Positions 32,055 to 36,045 of a DNA stretch of 36,045 nucleotides are shown here, piece by piece. Origin of the DNA: Ruminococcus sp. (lineage in GTDB: Bacteria > Bacillota > Clostridia > Oscillospirales > Acutalibacteraceae); NCBI GenBank assembly GCA_022768065.1, contig JALELS010000001.1, forward strand, positions 1 through 36,045. The letters are read 5' to 3'. Position 1 is the stretch's first letter. The number at the start of each line of letters is the position of its first letter. The notes under the pieces were generated by a model that saw only the letters and a program-made list of their open reading frames with translations, did no database searches and was not told the origin of the DNA. The translations under genes and the position numbers were made by a program.

Positions 32055-33431
32055 ATGGATCTTGATAATTTGGATTTGAATAAAAGCGGAGCATTCATAA
32101 TAGGTCTTTCGGACTGCGGCGAAAAAGTAACCTCCGCCGGCGGCAGAGTATCTACGCAGGAGGGCACCGCACTCGGCATATGGCAAAAATCGCAGGACTG
32201 CGAAAAAAACGCAAAGCTTATTGACAAGGTTACGCGCTCCGGCCACAATTCGGTAGTGGAGCATACATATTTTAATCTCGCATTTCAGAATGTCACGGCG
32301 GTTGTCGAGCAATTCGTCATTGAATTCAGACTCGCTTCATTCACCGTAAAATCACGCAGATATGTTGATTTTTCCGACGCGGGATTTTTTGTTCCCGAGG
32401 ATGCGGACGAAAACTACAAAAGCCATATGTCAAAGCTTTTCGGTCTGTACAGTGAATTCTGCGAAGCCGGCGTACCCAAAGAGGACGCGAGATTCCTTTT
32501 GCCGTACTGCCTTTTTTCCAACTTCTTTTGCAGCATAAACGGGCGTGAATTTTTGCACTTGTTAAAAGCCATGCTCTACGGCAGAGGCAGCAAATACCCC
32601 GAGATAGTAAAGCTCGGACGCGAATTAAAAGAACAGGCGGAAAAGCTCACTCCCGGCATAATGACGGGCTTTGACGAGCGCAGCAAAAACTATATGCCGG
32701 ATAACCCCGACCTCTCGTTTGTCGGTGTTGTTTCGCGCCGCACAAACGGAAAAAAAGTCGAACTTCTATCATATACGGGCGACGCCGAAAAAAATGTTCA
32801 GAGAAGCGCGCTCATTTCTTACACCAACGCTTCAACCGAGGATATAGACCGCATTTTATCGGACAGCGCGGTTGCCGACAAAATAACCTACAGCCTTGTG
32901 CACTCTTCAAGACCGAGAGCGCTTGAAGCCGCAGACTTTACTCTTCGTTTTAACGACGTTTCGCTCTCCGGAATAACTCACTTCACACGTCACAGAATGC
33001 AGAGCATAGAAATTCCCGAGCTTACAAGAGCCAACAGAAAGAAACACATCGTCCCCGAATCGGTCAAAAAAGACCCGGAGCTGCTTCTTAAATACGAAAA
33101 CACATTTAAAGAAAATGCCGCCGAATACGAGAGACTTCGCGCTCTCGGCAAGAGCGAAGAAAGCCTCGTATACTATCTTCTCAGCGGCAACACACTCGAT
33201 ATAGTCACAACCATGAACGCCCGCGAATTACTGACATTTATGAAACTGCGCACCTGCTCACGAGCTCAGTGGGAAATCAGAGCGCACGCGGTAGAGGCTC
33301 TCGAGCTTTTGAGAAAAGCCGCTCCGGGGATTTTCAAATACTACGGCCCGAGCTGCTTTATTTCATCTTGCCCCGAGGGCAGATTCTGCTGCGGCAGACA
33401 GGAAGAAATGCGTAAAACATTTTCAATGTAA
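32055..33431 (+). CDS. thyX: Flavin-dependent thymidylate synthase, tandem two-domain fusion
   Basis: Makes dTMP from dUMP with methylene-THF, FAD and NADPH. Normal ThyX has about 220 residues; this protein has 458 and reads as two ThyX units. The first half has SGHNSVVEH (63-70) and the SFTVKSRRY segment (95-103), but the RHR motif reads EFR and the AQ.EIR element is lost. The second half has FTRHRMQS (RHR 312-314), MNARELLTFMKLR and AQWEIRAHA (404-411), but its EH position reads EA and the Q/S-RRY segment is altered. The last 30 residues hold five cysteines. AAGGGG lies 13 bases before the ATG, a long gap. A terminator follows. Fused ThyX forms may be known in related bacteria. Confidence 0.92.
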   Translation: MDLDNLDLNKSGAFIIGLSDCGEKVTSAGGRVSTQEGTALGIWQKSQDCEKNAKLIDKVTRSGHNSVVEHTYFNLAFQNVTAVVEQFVIEFRLASFTVKSRRYVDFSDAGFFVPEDADENYKSHMSKLFGLYSEFCEAGVPKEDARFLLPYCLFSNFFCSINGREFLHLLKAMLYGRGSKYPEIVKLGRELKEQAEKLTPGIMTGFDERSKNYMPDNPDLSFVGVVSRRTNGKKVELLSYTGDAEKNVQRSALISYTNASTEDIDRILSDSAVADKITYSLVHSSRPRALEAADFTLRFNDVSLSGITHFTRHRMQSIEIPELTRANRKKHIVPESVKKDPELLLKYENTFKENAAEYERLRALGKSEESLVYYLLSGNTLDIVTTMNARELLTFMKLRTCSRAQWEIRAHAVEALELLRKAAPGIFKYYGPSCFISSCPEGRFCCGRQEEMRKTFSM

Positions 33432-33441
33432 AATAAAAATG

Positions 33442-33478
33442 CCGAAGCCTTGCAAATCAAAGCTTCGGTGTTTTTTTG
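33442..33478 (+). terminator. thyX terminator, shared with the convergent gene
   Basis: The stem CCGAAGC / GCTTCGG has a 13-base loop and seven Ts on plus. On minus it is followed by TTTTTATTTTAC, so it probably ends both converging transcripts. Confidence 0.75.
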
Positions 33479-33996
33479 AGCAATTTTTCCCTCTCCCTGT
33501 AATCGGGCATATACTTTTCCACGAGGGCGTAAAACCTTGCCGAATGGTTCTTTTCCTTAATGTGCGCAAGCTCGTGCACAACAACGTAGTCGACGGCTTC
33601 CGGCGGATAAAGCATAAGCCTGTATGAAAAGCATATTGAATTTTTACCGCTGCACGAACCGAATCTTGTCGCGGCGGAGGTTATTTTAACGCTTGTAGGG
33701 TAAAGACCCATTTTCTCGCTGTAATATTCTACGCGGCGCGGCAATTCCGCGGCGGCAAGCGCGCGAAGCTCCGACACTCTCTTTTCGTCAAGTGTTTTTT
33801 CAAGAGAAAGACGGCTCTTTTGCTTTTCTATATGCTCATTTATCCATTTTTCATGTGATAAAACAAAGTCGTCTATCGTTTTTTTGGGGCAGCCGACAGG
33901 CGCCTTTACGCTTACTTTTAAATCCTTTGTCACGGTGAGCGACAGAGTTTTTCTTTTTGACCTTTTCAACTCATAATCTGTTTTCATAAAGTTCAT
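33457..33996 (-). CDS. YgjP-like (DUF45) metallopeptidase-type protein
   Basis: A 179-residue protein with the DUF45/WLM-type zinc motif HELAHIKEKNHSARF: two His, Glu and a third His three residues past Asn. TRFGSCSGKNSICFSYRL upstream is the second hallmark of YgjP proteins. No signal peptide, so it is cytoplasmic. The substrate is unknown; E. coli YgjP lies beside DNA-repair-related genes but has no firm role. The ATG at 33996 has no clear ribosome site; another ATG lies nine bases later. It is convergent with thyX and divergent from the bile salt hydrolase gene. Confidence 0.9.
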   Translation of the reverse strand: MNFMKTDYELKRSKRKTLSLTVTKDLKVSVKAPVGCPKKTIDDFVLSHEKWINEHIEKQKSRLSLEKTLDEKRVSELRALAAAELPRRVEYYSEKMGLYPTSVKITSAATRFGSCSGKNSICFSYRLMLYPPEAVDYVVVHELAHIKEKNHSARFYALVEKYMPDYREREKLLKKTPKL

Positions 33997-34053
33997 AATA
34001 TTAAAACAATTATAATTTATATTTTAAGTGTTCCGTTTTTTCGGGCAAACATA

Positions 34054-34081
34054 AGTATAGCATTTTCTCTGTAAAAATCAA
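34054..34081 (-). promoter_or_regulatory. Promoter of the YgjP-like gene
   Basis: The minus strand reads TTGATT, 16 bases, TATACT, about 58 bases before the start codon. Confidence 0.6.
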
Positions 34082-34101
34082 ATATATCGGGAGGACTTAA
34101 T

Positions 34102-35076
34102 ATGTGTACCGCAGCAACATACAAAACAAACGATTTTTATTTCGGCCGCACGCTCGACTATGAATTTTCATACGGAGACGAAATTACCGTGACGCCGCGA
34201 AATTATCCTTTTAACTTTAAATTCACGGAGTCTCTCGGCAGTCACTACGCCATAATAGGTATGGCTTATGTTTTTGACAATTATCCGCTCTACTACGACG
34301 CGGTCAATGAAAAGGGACTTGCGGCGGCAGGTCTTAATTTTGTAGGCAACGCCTGCTATAATTCGGAGCAAAGCGGCAAATACAATGTGGCGCAATTTGA
34401 ATTTATACCGTGGCTCTTATGCAGGTGCGGCAATATAAAAGAGGCGAAAGAGCTGCTCACAAACGCGAATATCACAAACACGCCGTTTAACGAATCGCTC
34501 CCTGCCGCACAGCTTCATTGGATAATAGCCGACAAGAACGGCTGCATAACCGTTGAATCGGTAAAAGACGGCATTAAAATATATGAAAATCCCGTAGGGG
34601 TTCTTACAAACAATCCGCCGTTTGATATGCAGCTTCAAAATTTAAACAACTATATGAGCCTCAGCGCAGCCGACCCCAAAAACACATTTGCTCCCGATAT
34701 GAACCTCACGACTTATTCGCGCGGTATGGGCGCGCTCGGACTTCCCGGAGATCTCTCTTCGCAGTCGAGGTTTGTCAGAGCGGCGTTTGTCAAAGCGAAC
34801 TCCGTTTCGGAAAATACCGAAGAAAAAAGCGTAAGTCAGTTTTTCCATATTCTCAATTCGGTAAGCCAGCCGAGGGGTTGCTGCAAGCTTGAAAGCGGCA
34901 AATATGAAATCACGATTTACACATCATGCTGCAATACGGATAAGGGAATTTATTATTACACAACGTATGACAATCATCAAATTTCGGCTGTTGATATGCA
35001 CCGCGAAAATCTCGATTCTTCCGCTTTGATACGTTATTCGCCCGTAAAAGACGAGCAGATAAATTTTCAGAACTGA
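34102..35076 (+). CDS. bsh: Choloylglycine hydrolase (bile salt hydrolase type)
   Basis: An Ntn-hydrolase of 324 residues, the usual size, which cuts the glycine or taurine amide of conjugated bile acids. Cys2 (MCTAA) becomes the N-terminal nucleophile once Met is removed. The other active-site residues are in place: Arg16 and Asp19 (GRTLDYE), Asn79 (AGLNF), Asn170 or 171 (GVLTNNPPF) and Arg223 (SSQSRFVRA). No signal peptide, so it acts inside the cell, as Gram-positive enzymes do. Penicillin V acylase is the main alternative within the family. GGGAGG lies eight bases before the ATG. A terminator follows and no bile-acid transporter is adjacent. It strongly suggests an intestinal host habitat. 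Confidence 0.93.
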   Translation: MCTAATYKTNDFYFGRTLDYEFSYGDEITVTPRNYPFNFKFTESLGSHYAIIGMAYVFDNYPLYYDAVNEKGLAAAGLNFVGNACYNSEQSGKYNVAQFEFIPWLLCRCGNIKEAKELLTNANITNTPFNESLPAAQLHWIIADKNGCITVESVKDGIKIYENPVGVLTNNPPFDMQLQNLNNYMSLSAADPKNTFAPDMNLTTYSRGMGALGLPGDLSSQSRFVRAAFVKANSVSENTEEKSVSQFFHILNSVSQPRGCCKLESGKYEITIYTSCCNTDKGIYYYTTYDNHQISAVDMHRENLDSSALIRYSPVKDEQINFQN

Positions 35077-35089
35077 AAAATTACAAAGT

Positions 35090-35127
35090 GCGGCGGCTCC
35101 TATTTTGAGATGTCCGCCGCCTTTTTT
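35090..35127 (+). terminator. Bile salt hydrolase terminator
   Basis: The stem GCGGCGG / CCGCCGC encloses a 17-base loop and is followed by six Ts. Confidence 0.75.
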
Positions 35128-35314
35128 AATCGCAATAAAACGGGAATATACAAAAAGCGCATTATTTTTTCTTTCCCTGTAAACACACTCCTCGGTGTAA
35201 AATTTTATTCGCGACGGATATTAAACCGACCGTATAAAGCTAAACCATATCCCCCCGACGGGCTACGCAAAACCCCTGCATCTTTTCAAAAGATATAAAA
35301 TACAAATAAAACAC

Positions 35315-35343
35315 TTGACAAACGCATATAATGATAATATAAT
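35315..35343 (+). promoter_or_regulatory. Consensus promoter of initiator tRNA
   Basis: A perfect TTGACA, 17 bases, TATAAT, as expected for a strongly expressed tRNA; it ends 35 bases before the tRNA. Confidence 0.95.
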
Positions 35344-35378
35344 GGTTAGGCACTCTGAAAGAGGGCACAACTTAATAT

Positions 35379-35455
<77 letters not shown>

Positions 35456-35458
35456 TTA

Positions 35459-35487
35459 GGAACTGTCTTTTATGACAGTTCTTTTTT
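35459..35487 (+). terminator. tRNA-fMet terminator
   Basis: GAACTGTC / GACAGTTC with a short loop, then seven Ts, immediately behind the intact tRNA. Confidence 0.85.
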
Positions 35488-35662
35488 TATCCGGTTATGA
35501 GCACGATGAGCGGTGCTCGTTGGGGCGAAGCGGTATGCCGCTGCCTGTGGCAGATACAGGCGTGCCGCTGAGGTGAAGAAATAAGGAGCATTGCGACGCG
35601 CTCCAAGCGAGCATATGCGACTATATTTCTGAGGGGCAAGCAAGGCGCAGCCTTGTGAGATG
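35488..35662. other. Palindrome-rich insert between the two tRNA 3' copies
   Basis: No gene is supported. It is dense in short inverted repeats (GAGCAC/GTGCTC, AGCGG/CCGCT, GCCTG/CAGGC, GGCGCAGCC). It begins with CCGGTTATGAGC, almost the reverse complement of the tRNA anticodon arm (one G fewer). The word GCTCGTTGGGG resembles the tRNA D-to-anticodon segment GCTCGTCGGGC. It may be a decayed tRNA copy with an insertion, or a small mobile or repetitive element. Confidence 0.6.
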
Positions 35663-35704
35663 TAACCCGGAGGTCGCAGGTTCAAGTCCTGTCCCCGCAA
35701 CCAT
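35663..35704 (+). repeat. 42-bp direct repeat, copy 2 (tRNA-fMet 3' fragment)
   Basis: An exact second copy of tRNA-fMet 3' sequence with CCA but without the acceptor 5' strand, D arm and anticodon. It cannot make a full tRNA. It looks like one half of an integration site (attL/attR pair). Confidence 0.9.
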
Positions 35705-35708
35705 ATCG

Positions 35709-35750
35709 AGCGGATGTAACTGATTTCAGTTACATCCGCTTTGTTTTTTT
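35709..35750 (+). terminator. Terminator behind the tRNA 3' fragment
   Basis: A perfect 14-15-base stem (AGCGGATGTAACTG / CAGTTACATCCGCT) followed by TTGTTTTTTT. Confidence 0.85.
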
Positions 35751-35757
35751 ACCAATA

Positions 35758-35786
35758 TTGAAAAATCAGGCGTAATATTGTATAAT
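35758..35786 (+). promoter_or_regulatory. Promoter of the gene at 35819
   Basis: TTGAAA, 17 bases, TATAAT, 32 bases before the ATG. Confidence 0.85.
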
Positions 35787-35818
35787 AAACCACAAACTTC
35801 GGAAAGGGGATTCTTATA

Positions 35819-36045
35819 ATGTCAAAAATGCTCACAGAAACCCAAGTTCTAAAGAAGCTTAATATTCCTGATTTTCGCCATTTGTCGAAGGATAACGTTA
35901 TGTCCTTCGTTTCAATGATTGACAAAATGGATCCGGAGGTTGCCAAAAAAGCGTTAGAGCAGTTCCCGGACTTTGCGAAGGTGTCCATTCAAGGATTAAA
36001 CGATCTGAAGGATACCGTTTCAAAGGTAATGGATGATGACAAAGA
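35819..36045 (+). CDS. Unknown protein, 3' end cut by the window
   Basis: The first 75 codons of a gene that runs off the window. The protein begins MSKMLTETQVLKKLNIPDF and continues with DPEVAKKALEQFPDFAKV, an all-helical, charged, cytoplasmic sequence. No family is recognised with confidence. A strong ribosome site (AAAGGGGA, about nine bases before ATG) and a consensus promoter make it real. It sits just beyond the duplicated tRNA end, so it could be part of the chromosome or cargo of an element; nothing in it says which. Confidence 0.75.
   Translation, partial: MSKMLTETQVLKKLNIPDFRHLSKDNVMSFVSMIDKMDPEVAKKALEQFPDFAKVSIQGLNDLKDTVSKVMDDDK

Larger units (their letters stand above)
35077..35378. 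other. Intergenic region between the bile salt hydrolase gene and tRNA-fMet
   Basis: It contains the terminator at 35090-35127 and the tRNA promoter at 35315-35343. Bases 35128-35310 hold no supported gene or structure. Confidence 0.6.

Noticed and set aside
35470-35700. Minus-strand frame of 76 codons over the tRNA 3' fragment
   Set aside because: Its start (MRGQDLNLRPPGY) is simply the tRNA 3' end read backwards; the same text appears from the intact tRNA at 35263-35451. Often mis-annotated as a protein.

Overview
The window reads as a chromosomal core segment of a gut-associated, Gram-positive, low-to-moderate GC Clostridia, probably Oscillospirales/Ruminococcaceae-like. This is an inference from gene content: FtsEX with LytM partners, MltG next to a U32 (TrhP-like) gene, a glmS ribozyme, a bile-salt-hydrolase-type choloylglycine hydrolase, ThyX instead of ThyA, strong GGAGG ribosome sites and near-consensus sigma-A promoters. 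No rRNA, CRISPR array, intact prophage or insertion sequence is visible. Most genes are on the minus strand.

Layout. 1-324: three tandem minus-strand terminators and a short TTGGTGTA repeat cluster behind lysS. 325-4190: a consensus promoter drives greA and then lysS, which carries a fused MetRS-type tRNA-binding domain; folC lies upstream. 4256-5540: divergent GtrA-like and PgpC-like HAD genes. 5617-8448: cobO and glmS, the latter preceded by a glmS self-cleaving ribozyme. 8449-9943: three small membrane or lipoprotein genes of unknown role. 10163-11968: an anchored metallophosphoesterase and tRNA-Arg(ACG). 12382-14675: nadB-nadC behind a structured leader. 14848-21442: an operon on the minus strand in the order ftsE, ftsX, two tandem coiled-coil/LytM peptidases, a PDZ/S41 protein that seems to lack its catalytic dyad, and one unknown gene behind a hairpin. 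21719-23709: a PucR/CdaR-type regulator and an anchored Ada-type zinc-motif protein. 23790-31905: tmk, DUF2156, GNAT, DJ-1, 5-formyl-THF cyclo-ligase, mltG and trhP in one run, then a terminator and a class B PBP. 32055-33431: a tandem-fused ThyX, divergent from tmk. 33457-35076: a YgjP-like metalloprotein and bile salt hydrolase. 35379-36045: initiator tRNA-Met, a 42-bp copy of its 3' part about 250 bp downstream, and the start of an unknown gene.

How the genes fit together. ThyX makes dTMP and Tmk phosphorylates it; they share one intergenic region with back-to-back promoters. FolC and 5-formyl-THF cyclo-ligase maintain the folate pool ThyX draws on. GlmS, MltG, the PBP, FtsEX and the two LytM enzymes form a cell-wall theme. 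NadB and NadC make quinolinate-derived NAD, but nadA is not next to them.

The best candidates for something under-described are: (i) the ThyX fusion, whose two halves seem to have kept complementary parts of the active site; (ii) the FtsEX / double LytM / pseudo-S41 division operon; (iii) the duplicated 3' end of tRNA-fMet with a palindrome-rich insert; and (iv) two places where a terminator hairpin sits directly on the next gene's ribosome site. All calls come from reading the sequence; no database search was run.
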